Positions 28,601 to 36,397 of a stretch of DNA of 64,000 nt are shown piece by piece. How positions within the stretch are numbered: position 1 is the stretch's first letter; each line of letters begins with the position of its first letter. Location: assembly GCA_031254035.1 (NCBI GenBank), contig JAIRVF010000100.1, forward strand, positions 62,001-126,000, written 5' to 3'. This DNA is from Paenibacillus sp. Its GTDB lineage: Bacteria; Bacillota; Bacilli; Paenibacillales; Paenibacillaceae. A program made the position numbers and the translations under genes. Below the pieces are notes generated by a model. That model saw only the letters and a list, made by a program, of their open reading frames with translations, was not told the DNA's origin and searched no databases.

Positions 28601-28634
28601 CTAACCGCTGAATTGTTGTAATAGGATCAACCAT
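25617..28634 (-). CDS. type IIG restriction-modification enzyme, Eco57I-like
   Basis: A bifunctional enzyme of 1,005 residues that cuts and methylates DNA in one chain. The N-terminal PD-(D/E)xK nuclease shows D79 in RRPDYTF and E93-A94-K95 in FVEAKKP. The adenine-N6 methylase follows, with motif I degenerate (VIDIAVGSSRFLLRC) and the catalytic NPPY near residue 538. The C-terminal target-recognition domain ends in RGSAVVSDLPIPRLDF, as in TaqI/Eco57I relatives. Size and pairing with the upstream methylase match the Eco57I system (about 997 plus 544 residues). The recognition site cannot be read from sequence. Confidence 0.9.
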   Translation of the reverse strand: MVDPITTIQRLVSNFKSDKARYCSTAMGYTETEARVEFIDPLFACLGWDMANAGGVPNSLKDVIREESQQTETTARRPDYTFRISAIRKFFVEAKKPAVDIRMNKESAFQVRSYGWTAGMSVSILTNFRVLRVYDTSTAPTQTDNADVGLLLDIDFEDLPARFSELESIFGRDSVAQGSIETYYGAARENGLPIGSLFLGKFNEWRLRIASDLHTRHPDLDIEGLNDIAQKLINRMIFIRMCEDRGIEGEERLRTVASTMDSVELRRFFRELDERYNTGLFDTTTDPLQNQYSLDSKLFLQIVEELYFPQAPYSFSVLDAEFLGEVYELFLVKRLVLDENGQIVLEDKPAYEDREIVTTPQPLVDEIVRRTFNGRFAELEAKGDLTFDILKSLRVIDIAVGSSRFLLRCLDQLVDAAIAYFVRINDTSKVYCRSENEYRLVFEAKKELLLSCLFGIDIDYNAAEIARFSLLVKLLEDENAATIPQGRSILPNLDGNIIWGNSVVDTNFRTTDQNVERHTHPLDWARVRLPESFDAIVGNPPYVKTEEMKVKTKEEYDYYKAQYATPFRQFDKYFVFLERAIQKLGQNGFMGMVVPNKWMTIESGANLRRFLADNGLVTEIVDFGNEMLFEDKSTYVCLLIVSSSDRPKDIFWYRNVHRYSDWLTDPSNKGMQLPYNLLTNARESSWVLPADDIEARILSTLITNSVKLKDVADILNGIQTSAEDVFPINQWVEANGYITFQRQGMNWTIEKAITKPYLMDSTKNVKSYKHVQADALILFPYEYGANNQEILIPPARLENDYPMAWQYLKNFEARLTKRSVSPRPAIGEFYRYGRHQALFSAFSSPKIIYSVNQLGDKYGIDEVGIGYASGGTAGEVSISNPRYGYSLEFILGLLNQNVVEFFMRKRGSPFRGGYYSRGSAVVSDLPIPRLDFGRLEHQQIHSEITRSVRELINVKSGLTVAVGRNREILTQNIETLETDISSLFNRLWDFQGCDSQLVLPGNVRT

Positions 28635-28646
28635 TGTTGAATCATC

Positions 28647-30299
28647 CTACCCTTCCATATCTACTAGTCGATGACGTCTGCCGCGGATTCTAGACCATGC
28701 TTGTTGAATGACTTTGCAATCTTGATCGGTTAATCCCGCAGCCTTTAAAACAATTTCGTCCTGTTCTGCAAGCAAGACATGTGGCTCAATTCCCGCTTTA
28801 ACTTTCTCATCAAGTGATTTTAAATCAAAAGTTAATTCACTTGGGATCGGAACTCGTAACTTTTCAATCTCAGAAGGAACAAGTTCCAATACGCCTCCTC
28901 CGTAATGCCTGCCTTCTAGTTCTGCAGTTAGAGCCGTAAGGCTATTTATGAAACAGAATACGAGTTTCTCGTCAGGAATCGTAATGTCTGTTGCTTTAAT
29001 TCGATATGCAGTATCGGTCGTCAAAGCATCTGCAGAATTTAAAATAAGTCTCGGGAAATTATGGGACCTTTTTAACATCCCTATTGGAGTTGAGTAGACT
29101 GATGGAACAGAGTACCAAGGATTGCGAATACGGCATTTATACCGAGTATGCAACTTTTGGTTTTCCCCAATACTTACATACTCTCGTGCCTTATCAGGAA
29201 GAGACTCTAATGGGACTTTCCCAAACATAAGGAAGTTAGCAGGAAGCCCCCGTTCTTTATTAGCAAGATGAATCGTATTATCATATATTATCCCTGGGCA
29301 ATGCTCGCTTCGTCCAAACATCGGTCTAACGAAATTATTAAGCTCGTACTTGTCTACAGTTGCATCGTCTATTAGGAAGAATTTATTCGCACCTGTTACT
29401 ATACCAACATCTACTGACGCAATGTCCCTAAATCTTTGGATTGAGTCAAGTTTGAGGACTTTTTCGAAGGTATTAAGCTCATCATCAGAAAGCAATACTT
29501 TCATCCATTTTCCATTTAGAATATCACCTGTAACATACGAAGCATTTTCATAAATGTCTTCTGGATTTTGCATTAGGAAATCATTATTTGTAGCTGATAT
29601 GACTGAAACACCCTCCGACTGTTCAGTTCGATTTAATTTCTTTTCCACCATAAGTAAAACTGTTCCTTGAAGGGCTTCTTCAAATAATAACTCAGTAGGA
29701 TCAATCAGTAGTATCCGATGACATTCAGCAAGAAGAAACTGACGTAACGAGTTTGCATGTAAAACATGAAGTATTTCGGATGGTATTACCATTGCAAGGC
29801 GACCACCCGGAGCAAGCAGTCCTAAGCTCGCGATAACAAATGGCACCCAAGCGTTCGTGTGTTTAGTAAATGGTAGTTGGTAGCGCGCAAAAATTTGTGC
29901 AGCTAATTCCTGATCCTTTAATTCAAGATATTGATATCGGATGTATGGCGGATTACCAACAACAGCATCGTAATAAGAACCGCTATTCAACAGACTTGTA
30001 GACCATTCCAAAAAATCAGCATTTACAATCTGTGAGTCATTTATAAAAACTTCTTCCCTTAGTGAGAGTTGTGCTTTATCAGCTTCTTCTTTAAGTAGTT
30101 CAACTCCCGTGAAAGATACAACATTAGCCTCTTTTACGTCCGAGAACGCTCTTACAAAAGCTCCATCACCACAACTAGGCTCTAATATGCTATTTGGTCT
30201 TTTATGAGCAACCCAATTAGCTAAAAATCGTGCAATTGGGGCAGGTGTATAATAACCACCACGTAATTTTGTTGAAGATTCTTGCTCCTTAAAGTTCAC
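28647..30299 (-). CDS. adenine-N6 DNA methyltransferase, Eco57I M-subunit-like
   Basis: A 550-residue methylase with motif I EPSCGDGAF near residue 40 and catalytic NPPY near residue 115 (DAVVGNPPYIRYQ). A target-recognition region fills the C-terminal half. No nuclease domain is seen. It ends 12 bases before the type IIG enzyme starts, so the pair forms an operon in which this methylase protects the second strand of an asymmetric site. The 215 bp upstream hold its promoter. Confidence 0.9.
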   Translation of the reverse strand: MNFKEQESSTKLRGGYYTPAPIARFLANWVAHKRPNSILEPSCGDGAFVRAFSDVKEANVVSFTGVELLKEEADKAQLSLREEVFINDSQIVNADFLEWSTSLLNSGSYYDAVVGNPPYIRYQYLELKDQELAAQIFARYQLPFTKHTNAWVPFVIASLGLLAPGGRLAMVIPSEILHVLHANSLRQFLLAECHRILLIDPTELLFEEALQGTVLLMVEKKLNRTEQSEGVSVISATNNDFLMQNPEDIYENASYVTGDILNGKWMKVLLSDDELNTFEKVLKLDSIQRFRDIASVDVGIVTGANKFFLIDDATVDKYELNNFVRPMFGRSEHCPGIIYDNTIHLANKERGLPANFLMFGKVPLESLPDKAREYVSIGENQKLHTRYKCRIRNPWYSVPSVYSTPIGMLKRSHNFPRLILNSADALTTDTAYRIKATDITIPDEKLVFCFINSLTALTAELEGRHYGGGVLELVPSEIEKLRVPIPSELTFDLKSLDEKVKAGIEPHVLLAEQDEIVLKAAGLTDQDCKVIQQAWSRIRGRRHRLVDMEG

Positions 30300-30514
30300 T
30301 TAATTCAGCACTCCATTCAAATAATCAAGCATTCAATGATGTTAGTATATGTTAAACAGTCCTAGTTATTTACATCAGGGATGATTACATTTCACCTCGA
30401 ATATATGTTCTCTACCTATTTTAAATTACCTTCTACAAAATTACCATGGAATATTAAGAGTGCTTGGGTTAATACAGCAAGTGTGTATAGCATTCTATTT
30501 AGTGCTAGCTAGCA

Positions 30515-31084
30515 TTAATCCCCACTTCCAAACTGATTTCTCTTTTTAATTGCTCGGTACAATGTCGCTCTCTTTACTCCTGTCGATTCCTCAATCTCTT
30601 TCACTGTAAACCTCTCGGTATCATACAACTTCACGGCTTGTTCAATCTTCTTTTGATCGCTAACAGGTCTTCCCCCTTTTCGCCCTCTCGCTCTAGCCGC
30701 CTTTAAACCTGCCTGTGTACGTTCAATAATGATATTGCGTTCGAACTCCGCAAAGACTGCCAACATCCCAAATAGAGCCTTTCCAGCCGCCGTTGTAGTG
30801 TCTATATTGTCATTGATCGAGACCAAATTTGCACCTTTTTGTTGAATCTCGTCAAGAACTTGAATTAGTTTGACCGTGGAGCGGGCAAGCCTGTCCAACT
30901 TATATACTACAAGTGTATCACCATGACCTAGGATGTCTAATGCAATCTGTAATTGCTCTCTATTGTCTTTAGCGCCACTTGCTTTCTCTTGGAATATCTT
31001 CTTAACTCCATGCTTATTTAATGCATCTAGTTGAAGGTCTAACGTCTGGTCTGCTGTAGAAACTCGTGCGTAACCAATAATCAT
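30515..31084 (-). CDS. small serine recombinase (Tn3 resolvase / invertase family)
   Basis: A 189-residue recombinase. The catalytic S9 lies in MIIGYARVSTADQ, with conserved YKLDRLARS and the E-helix start (AEFERNIIIERTQAGL). A C-terminal helix-turn-helix ends it (FTVKEIEESTGVKRATLYRAI). It may resolve element dimers or invert a segment; no recognisable res site or inverted target was found beside it, though the large inverted repeat at 17822-17914 is a candidate. A second, much larger serine recombinase sits 580 bp away. Confidence 0.92.
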   Translation of the reverse strand: MIIGYARVSTADQTLDLQLDALNKHGVKKIFQEKASGAKDNREQLQIALDILGHGDTLVVYKLDRLARSTVKLIQVLDEIQQKGANLVSINDNIDTTTAAGKALFGMLAVFAEFERNIIIERTQAGLKAARARGRKGGRPVSDQKKIEQAVKLYDTERFTVKEIEESTGVKRATLYRAIKKRNQFGSGD

Positions 31085-31664
31085 ATTCCATCATCTCCTA
31101 CATTGGTAACTGTTGGGATTATATTATCACAAAACGCTAATTAATGATACATAGATTATGATACGAGTTTTGATACATTTTTCATCGCAAAATGGACAGA
31201 ATTAAGGGTTTTTTTGTGTTTCATTAAATCGTTTCACAAACCTTCGTTTTTGAGATGATACAATTCCTGCCTATTAGGTGTTAGATGACAAATACAAAAA
31301 AGCCCAAGAGGTGCTTCCTCGTGGGCTTTGAGTGTCGGATGCTTCCCGAACAATTTAACAATATCATCATTGGGTTATTTTGTAAATACTACCATAACTT
31401 ATTACGGGGGATGGTATACAGATTCAAGAACGCCCTGCCCACGAATAATTGCCCCAACACTCCTATCCACAAACCCTACTAACAGATTTTGCGATACGAG
31501 AGGAATATTCATTGCCATATAGATGAAGATATTACAAGCTACAACAACAGAAACGCCTGTTGCGCCAGACCCTCTTATCGGCTAAGCCGATTCATACATG
31601 AATAAGTATCTGTTATAATTCCTATTATATGTACATGTAATCAAGAGTAATAGGGGGAATGAAT
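31085..31664. other. intergenic region with a possible gene remnant
   Basis: It contains a hairpin at 31296-31330 and a minus-strand frame from about 31587 to 31402 coding for hydrophobic sequence (VSVVVACNIFIYMAMNIPLV, later GFVDRSVGAIIRGQGVLESV). The frame has no start codon with a ribosome-binding site and looks like the remnant of a small membrane protein. Both recombinase promoters must also lie here. Confidence 0.4.
31296..31330. terminator. hairpin terminator in the recombinase intergenic region
   Basis: AAAGCCCA-A-GAGG pairs with CCTC-G-TGGGCTTT. The T run (TTTTT) is on the minus strand, so it ends a minus-strand transcript arising between 31331 and 31660. Confidence 0.7.
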
Positions 31665-33527
31665 ATGAGAGCAACTTTCTACGCAAGAGTAAGTTCTGAT
31701 AGTGAAGAGCAGAAAAACTCTATCATCTCGCAAGTTCAATATTTTAATGACATGATTGCGTCCAACAATTATCAACGGGCTACAGATTGTGGAGTTTTTT
31801 GCAAGAGAGATGGAACAGCAGAAGCTACCAATGGCTATTATGTAGATGAAGGATTCTCTGGCGCAAAATCTGTAAAGTACAGAAAAGCTTTTCTTCAAAT
31901 GATTAAAGATGCAAAAGCAAGAAAGTTTGACATTATCTTAATCAAAAATATCAGCCGTTTTGGGCGTAATGTTCAAGAAATTCTAAAGTTTATTGGCGAC
32001 TTACGTGAAGTTGGTGTGGGTGTGTTCTTTGAAGATGTAAACATAAACACTCTCAATAGAACAGATGATGTAAAAATCACGATATTTTCAGCATTAGCAG
32101 AAGAAGAATCAAGAGCAAAGAGTGATGCTGTTCAATTTGGTAAAATGCAAGGATACAAAAATGGTGTTTGGGGTGGACGCGAGCCTTACGGCTATAACAT
32201 TAAGGAAGGCAAATTAGTTGTAAACGAACAAGAAGCCCAAATCGTGAAGGAAGTATTTGACCTCTATTTAAATCAAAGCATGGGGTTGAGAAACATTGCC
32301 AAGATATTGAATGAACGAGGAGTTCCAACCAAAAGCGGCAAAACAATTTTTGACCAAAGCCTTATTTCCAAATTGCTAAAGAATGCTGTTTACACAGGTG
32401 AAATTCGCCTTCACAGAACACAAAAAATAGATATAAACAGGAATATTGTTAAAAAAGTTCCGAAGAGCGAACAGATCGTTACACATGACGAATCCTTGCG
32501 AATCATCGATGATGAAACCTTTAACCTTGCTCAAATGGAGAAAGAGAAGCGTTTCGAAAAGTTTGGAGACTTCAAATACAGGAATGCCCTTGTCCAGAAC
32601 GATGAAGGAGAGGAAGTAACAAAAAAAGTACGAACTATCGTTAGAGGAGATAGCCGTCACTCAAACAAACATTTGTTCTCCAATCTATTGAAGTGTGGTA
32701 ACTGTGGTGGTAGTTTGCGTAGAAAAGTGCAGAAGAACCACAAAAATACTTTTATCTATTGGTTCTGCCGCAACAACGATAATTTTGGAAAATCCAAGTG
32801 TAAACATAGAAACCTTCAACATGAAGAAAAACTCATTGAATATGTTAAGAGTGAGATTAACAACTACAAGAATAGCCCGAAGACAGCAGATTATTATCTA
32901 AATTCCATCTTGAATACAAGGTTTAACACAACTAATCTAGAGGAACGAATCTCCAATATAAAGACTGACATTGGTTTACTGAAAGAAGATAGGGAACTCA
33001 ACTTTAATCTGTATGCAAGAAAGAAAATTGATGAGAACGAGTACGATGAACGAAGTCAAAAGATTGCCGACAAATTATATGATACAGAATCAACGCTAAA
33101 TAGACTTTTATACATTGAAGACGAAATTGCACAAACTAAACTAAGGTTTGAACAATTCACAAAAGCCTTGAACGACGTTGACGTAGACAACCTCACAAAT
33201 GCATTGTTAAGAAAGTTCATTGACCGTATTGTTGCAACCACGTTTGATGAGCCGTTCGAAGAAGGCATTGACTTTGGTGAGAAGCATACTCTAACCATCG
33301 AGTTTAATTTCATGGGTGAAAATGTAAACGAACTACGCAGAGCAGATATCAAACATAGATTAGCCAACGTCATTCAAGATCAATCAGACGAACTCACAGA
33401 TGAAAAGCTAGAAGCATGGGTTAAATACGCTAGTCGTGAACCAGACCAATCAGACTTTGCAGACCTTGGGCTTGATGAATCTGAAAGCCATCAAGCCCAA
33501 AAAGAACAAACGTCCTTAACAAAGTAA
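31665..33527 (+). CDS. large serine recombinase (integrase of the element)
   Basis: A 620-residue phage-type serine integrase. The resolvase domain starts MRATFYARVS with catalytic S10, followed by a recombinase domain (GYNIKEG, NIAKILNERGVPTKSGK). A zinc ribbon with CGNCGG and a second Cys pair lies near 345-385, and a coiled-coil near 420-500. I chose the ATG at 31665, seven bases after GGGGG; an ATG two codons earlier abuts that site. The gene ends 190 bp from attR, the usual place for an integrase. It should catalyse attP x attB integration into cpaF and, with a directionality factor, excision. Confidence 0.95.
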   Translation: MRATFYARVSSDSEEQKNSIISQVQYFNDMIASNNYQRATDCGVFCKRDGTAEATNGYYVDEGFSGAKSVKYRKAFLQMIKDAKARKFDIILIKNISRFGRNVQEILKFIGDLREVGVGVFFEDVNINTLNRTDDVKITIFSALAEEESRAKSDAVQFGKMQGYKNGVWGGREPYGYNIKEGKLVVNEQEAQIVKEVFDLYLNQSMGLRNIAKILNERGVPTKSGKTIFDQSLISKLLKNAVYTGEIRLHRTQKIDINRNIVKKVPKSEQIVTHDESLRIIDDETFNLAQMEKEKRFEKFGDFKYRNALVQNDEGEEVTKKVRTIVRGDSRHSNKHLFSNLLKCGNCGGSLRRKVQKNHKNTFIYWFCRNNDNFGKSKCKHRNLQHEEKLIEYVKSEINNYKNSPKTADYYLNSILNTRFNTTNLEERISNIKTDIGLLKEDRELNFNLYARKKIDENEYDERSQKIADKLYDTESTLNRLLYIEDEIAQTKLRFEQFTKALNDVDVDNLTNALLRKFIDRIVATTFDEPFEEGIDFGEKHTLTIEFNFMGENVNELRRADIKHRLANVIQDQSDELTDEKLEAWVKYASREPDQSDFADLGLDESESHQAQKEQTSLTK

Positions 33528-33673
33528 TTTCCATTAATCTTGACTAAATAATCATCATGAAATTCAATTACTCCATCTTCTACAACGTCGTAGAATGTGA
33601 CTCTAACAGGCACTTTGAAGTTCATATATCTAGTCAAATCATCGTTTGTCAAATGTTTATTATATCGTTTCAT
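33491..33673 (-). CDS. 60-residue protein beside attR; candidate recombination directionality factor
   Basis: A small protein (MKRYNKHLTNDDLTRYMNFK at the start, acidic beta-rich centre, FVKDVCSFWA at the end) transcribed toward the integrase and overlapping its 3-prime end by 37 bp. Only a weak GAGAAG site precedes the ATG. Its start lies 45 bp from the crossover point, so its promoter would change between integrated and circular forms. Size and place resemble the 58-residue SprB factor of phage SPbeta, but I see no clear sequence likeness. The role is a guess. Confidence 0.5.
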   Translation of the reverse strand: MKRYNKHLTNDDLTRYMNFKVPVRVTFYDVVEDGVIEFHDDYLVKINGNYFVKDVCSFWA

Positions 33674-33695
33674 GTGTTCTTCTCTTTTCCATTGT

Positions 33696-33726
33696 CCTAT
33701 TATATAAATGTGTTTTGCAGCATGTC
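33696..33726. other. attR: right junction of the integrative element in cpaF
   Basis: Element end CCTATTATATAAA (33696-33708) is the inverted complement of the left end. After ATGTGTTT come TG (33716-33717) and CAGCATGTCGAG, which is cpaF. The cpaF codons here read ATG CTG CAA versus ATG CTA CAG at attL, as expected if the crossover was at TG. Confidence 0.88.
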
Positions 33727-34569
33727 GAGCGCCTCACTCCCCCGGACTTCCCCAACAACGATCCGATTCGGGCGCATGCGCAGCGAGGAACGAATCAGGT
33801 CCCGAATAGAAATTTCACCCCGACCTTCGGTGTTGGCGTTACGGGTCTCCATAGATACCAAGTTCGGCACAGTCACAATCTGCAGTTCCGCCGAATCCTC
33901 AATGGTGATCACCCGCTCATCCGCAGGGATAAATTGCGACAAGGCATTCAAAAACGTGGTTTTGCCGGAGCCTGTACCGCCACTGATAAAAATGTTGTAT
34001 TTCCCGGCGACCAGCTTTTGCAGAAACAGGGAAGCATCGCGGCCAAGCGCTCCCAGGTGCACCAGATTTTCCATCGTCATCGGCGTCTCAGGGAACTTCC
34101 GGATGGTCATCGTTGGCCCTTTCAGTGCAATCGGAGGAAGAACGATATTGACGCGGGATCCGTCCTTTAAGCGGGCATCCACAATGGGTGAAGATTCATT
34201 AACCACCCGGTTGACCCCGGATACGATCGTCTGGATAATATCCTCCAGCCTTGTTTGGGACTCGAATTCCAGTGGCAGCTTCGATACTTCACCGTTTTGT
34301 TCAATAAAAATGTCCTGGTGGCTGTTGATCATGATCTCCGTGATGGCCGGATCGTCAACGAGAGGCTGCAGAATATCAAGCCCCCGGAATGAATCAAAAA
34401 TTCGCCGGACGAGCCTTCGCTTCTCCGACGCCGTCAGCTCTTGAAGTTCCCGGCGACTGAAGACGGTACGCTCGATAAACTTCATGAGCTCGCCGTTGTC
34501 CAGCGCGGATGTAACATCGAGGCCAGAACGCACTTCTCCCCGCAGATGCCTAAACAGCTTCTCATCCAT
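33700..34569 (-). pseudogene. cpaF: cpaF (tadA) 5-prime fragment, Tad pilus motor ATPase
   Basis: Encodes residues 1-284 of the secretion ATPase that powers Flp pilus assembly from the cytoplasm. The Walker A GGTGSGKT is at 197-204 and Walker B IVVGEVRG near 270-277 with catalytic E274. After L284 the frame enters the element and stops five codons later (QNTFI). The His-box and C-terminal part are 18.6 kb away at 14730-15089. As it stands, the protein lacks the region after Walker B and should not hydrolyse ATP normally. Confidence 0.95.
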
Positions 34570-35707
34570 AAGCCCTCACCCCTGTTTTCTCCTCTAGTTC
34601 CCCGCCCAGCAATTCATGGCAGAGTTTAAGGATATCGCGCTGAAAAATAGGTGAGCTAAGCAGCAATTCTTCATTGTGGCTTTGCTTCCAGGAAGGGATG
34701 TAGGGAAGAACTCCCTCAATCTCCCGGATGATTTCCGGAAGCTTATTGGCCAGGTTACCCACGTACCGATTCACAATAAACCGGCTTCTGGACATCATTT
34801 GGTCAAACTGATTTGGGCTGCTGCTCTCCATGTAGGTAAGCTGTTGCCCACTTTTGTACATATGGATCAAATCGTCCAGCAAAATCCATACCAAATGCCT
34901 GCACCCATCCAATACGGCATCCGTCCGCTCGTTCATTCCGGAATCGGTGTCGGCAATCACAACATCGTATCTGCCGCTTTGCGATAACAATTCAAGCAGG
35001 CTAAGCACATCCGCCTTTCCCAGCTGCAAAATTTCATTACGGTTATGAACGGGTTCGAACCAGTCACATTTCATTGCCGGATGGCTCGTAACAAAGGATT
35101 CGACTCCCAGCATTCCTTGGCTTTTGCTTTCTTGTGCGGCTTTCAGCTCATACAGCAGGTTTGGAAGGCCTTGAGCATCCTCCATTTTCCGGTTCTGTCT
35201 TGGAAACACGGCGCTGCTGTTCATCGTCTCCAGATTCAGATAAAACACGGAGAGCCCCAACCCGCCAAGCTGCTTGGCCATATTTACAGCAGCCGTCGTT
35301 TTTCCGCTCCCGCCTGCCGCAGAGACAAAGCCAATCGTCACCGCTCCTTCTCCCTGTTTCGCAGCTTTTCCGGGACGAGCTTCTCCCTTTTGGCAAGCCT
35401 GAAGCAGCGCATCAAGCAATTCGGGAAGCGGCTGATACTTCACGACTTCCATCGCCGCATCGCCGCTTGTACCAAACACTCTCCAGGAACAGGTTATATT
35501 TCCATGGTGCAGCCAGGGCTCCAGCAGGTCCTTATCTCCTACCGCCAAGTCCGGCCGGTCCTCTCCGTTCATGTACTCCAGAAAAGGGTCCGTCCGCGTA
35601 AATCCGATAATTCGCATTCTTCCATATTCGCTTGCATGCACGTAATGAAGCAGCGGCTCCAAATATTCCGGCTCTTTGACAGCCAGCACCACCTTATACG
35701 GCACCAT
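34562..35707 (-). CDS. tadZ: TadZ/CpaE-like pilus-localisation ATPase
   Basis: About 381 residues. The N-terminal 120 residues look like a degenerate receiver domain. A ParA/MinD-type ATPase follows with the deviant Walker A SAAGGSGKTT near residue 137 and VVIADTDSGM as Walker B. TadZ proteins place the Tad machine at a cell site. The stop overlaps the cpaF start by 8 bp. The ATG at 35707 follows a G-rich stretch; another ATG at 35731 is possible but has no site. Confidence 0.88.
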   Translation of the reverse strand: MVPYKVVLAVKEPEYLEPLLHYVHASEYGRMRIIGFTRTDPFLEYMNGEDRPDLAVGDKDLLEPWLHHGNITCSWRVFGTSGDAAMEVVKYQPLPELLDALLQACQKGEARPGKAAKQGEGAVTIGFVSAAGGSGKTTAAVNMAKQLGGLGLSVFYLNLETMNSSAVFPRQNRKMEDAQGLPNLLYELKAAQESKSQGMLGVESFVTSHPAMKCDWFEPVHNRNEILQLGKADVLSLLELLSQSGRYDVVIADTDSGMNERTDAVLDGCRHLVWILLDDLIHMYKSGQQLTYMESSSPNQFDQMMSRSRFIVNRYVGNLANKLPEIIREIEGVLPYIPSWKQSHNEELLLSSPIFQRDILKLCHELLGGELEEKTGVRAYG

Positions 35708-35736
35708 AAGGCTTTCAGCCCCCCCATTCAAAGCAT

Positions 35737-35789
35737 GAAAAAAAGCACCGTTTCAAAAACCGCATTAAGCGGCTAAAGAAACGGTGCTT
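35737..35789 (-). terminator. terminator-like hairpin directly before tadZ (possible attenuator)
   Basis: On the minus strand AAGCACCGTTTC pairs with GAAACGGTGCTT (12 bp), with an inner CCGC/GCGG hairpin and seven T residues after it. It ends within 10-30 bases of the tadZ start, so any transcript that begins upstream must pass it. It could be an attenuator of the pilus operon, or the far-off terminator of the DUF393 unit. No c-di-GMP aptamer consensus was recognised in the leader. Confidence 0.7.
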
Positions 35790-36059
35790 CCGTTTTCAGC
35801 TTCATTTTTACTGGATTCGCATGAGGATTCGCAAAAATCCAACAGTTTCGTTCTTCAAAATACGGATACTGAAACCTGCTGAGATCATGTTTTGCAATAT
35901 CCTTACTTAATTAGGAATTTATCACATCCCAGAACGAAACACAATACAATTTTTTCAAAAAATCGACAGAGAAAAAAGTTACATTATCTATAACCCCGGC
36001 ACCCATCGAAATGGCCTCATCTTAATTTCATAACGTCGCTGGCAGGTTCCACAATAGGC

Positions 36060-36243
36060 TAACGAAACTGGCGATCCTTATTTACGCGAAATGAAACCTT
36101 TACAAATTCTAACGAAACTATGTATCGCTATTCACCAAATCAGAGAGTGTTGAAGCCAAATTTTGCTCGAATAACGATCTGTAGTTTCGTTACATTTTAT
36201 TTGACCTCGAAAATAACGACAATAGCGTTTCTTAGTTTCGTTA
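36060..36243. repeat. cluster of four short repeats (two inverted pairs)
   Basis: Copies at 36060-36086 and 36110-36136 (plus) and 36166-36192 and 36217-36243 (minus) follow TAACGAAACT-N4-ATCGCTATT with some changes. A weaker copy lies near 35835-35862. The whole 35790-36397 stretch has no gene; a run of ATGCCTTACC-like units at 36362-36392 is low-complexity. Confidence 0.7.
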
Positions 36244-36397
36244 GAGGAAATCGAACGACCCATTCGGGCTCATATTCAGGCGGGTAGCCAAACTCAAACA
36301 ACGGAATCCAACATGGGTTGCACAACGGAGGTCCACCACGTGATCATACGTCATTCAAGGAATGCCTTACCTTACCATGCCTTGTCATGCCTTACCT

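Larger units (their letters stand above)
15090..33717. mobile_element. 18.6-kb integrative element inserted in cpaF, with serine integrase
   Basis: The two cpaF fragments flank this AT-rich segment. The junctions share TG (15088-15089 and 33716-33717); joining at this dinucleotide restores ATG CTG CAG GCG ATG in frame and gives a 403-codon cpaF. The reconstructed attP has 13-bp inverted arms centred on TG. Cargo comprises a large serine recombinase at the right end, a Tn3-type resolvase, an Eco57I-like RM pair, an HNH endonuclease, an orphan tail-like protein, an XRE regulator and unknown genes. No capsid, terminase, portal or conjugation genes are present, so it is neither a full prophage nor an ICE. 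It may be a satellite, a defence island or a remnant. Confidence 0.92.

Noticed and set aside
15090..33717. Reading the element as an intact prophage
   Set aside because: Only one tail-like gene is present; terminase, portal, capsid, holin and lysin genes are missing.
15090..33717. Reading the element as a DDE transposon
   Set aside because: There is no DDE transposase and no target-site duplication; the shared bases at the ends are a TG core within att-like half-sites, and a serine integrase lies at the end.
33557..34444. Long plus-strand frames opposite the cpaF 5-prime fragment
   Set aside because: They are shadows of the minus-strand coding sequence; the Walker motifs are on the minus strand.
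35790..36000. c-di-GMP riboswitch in the pilus leader
   Set aside because: I looked for the conserved GEMM core and did not find it on the minus strand.
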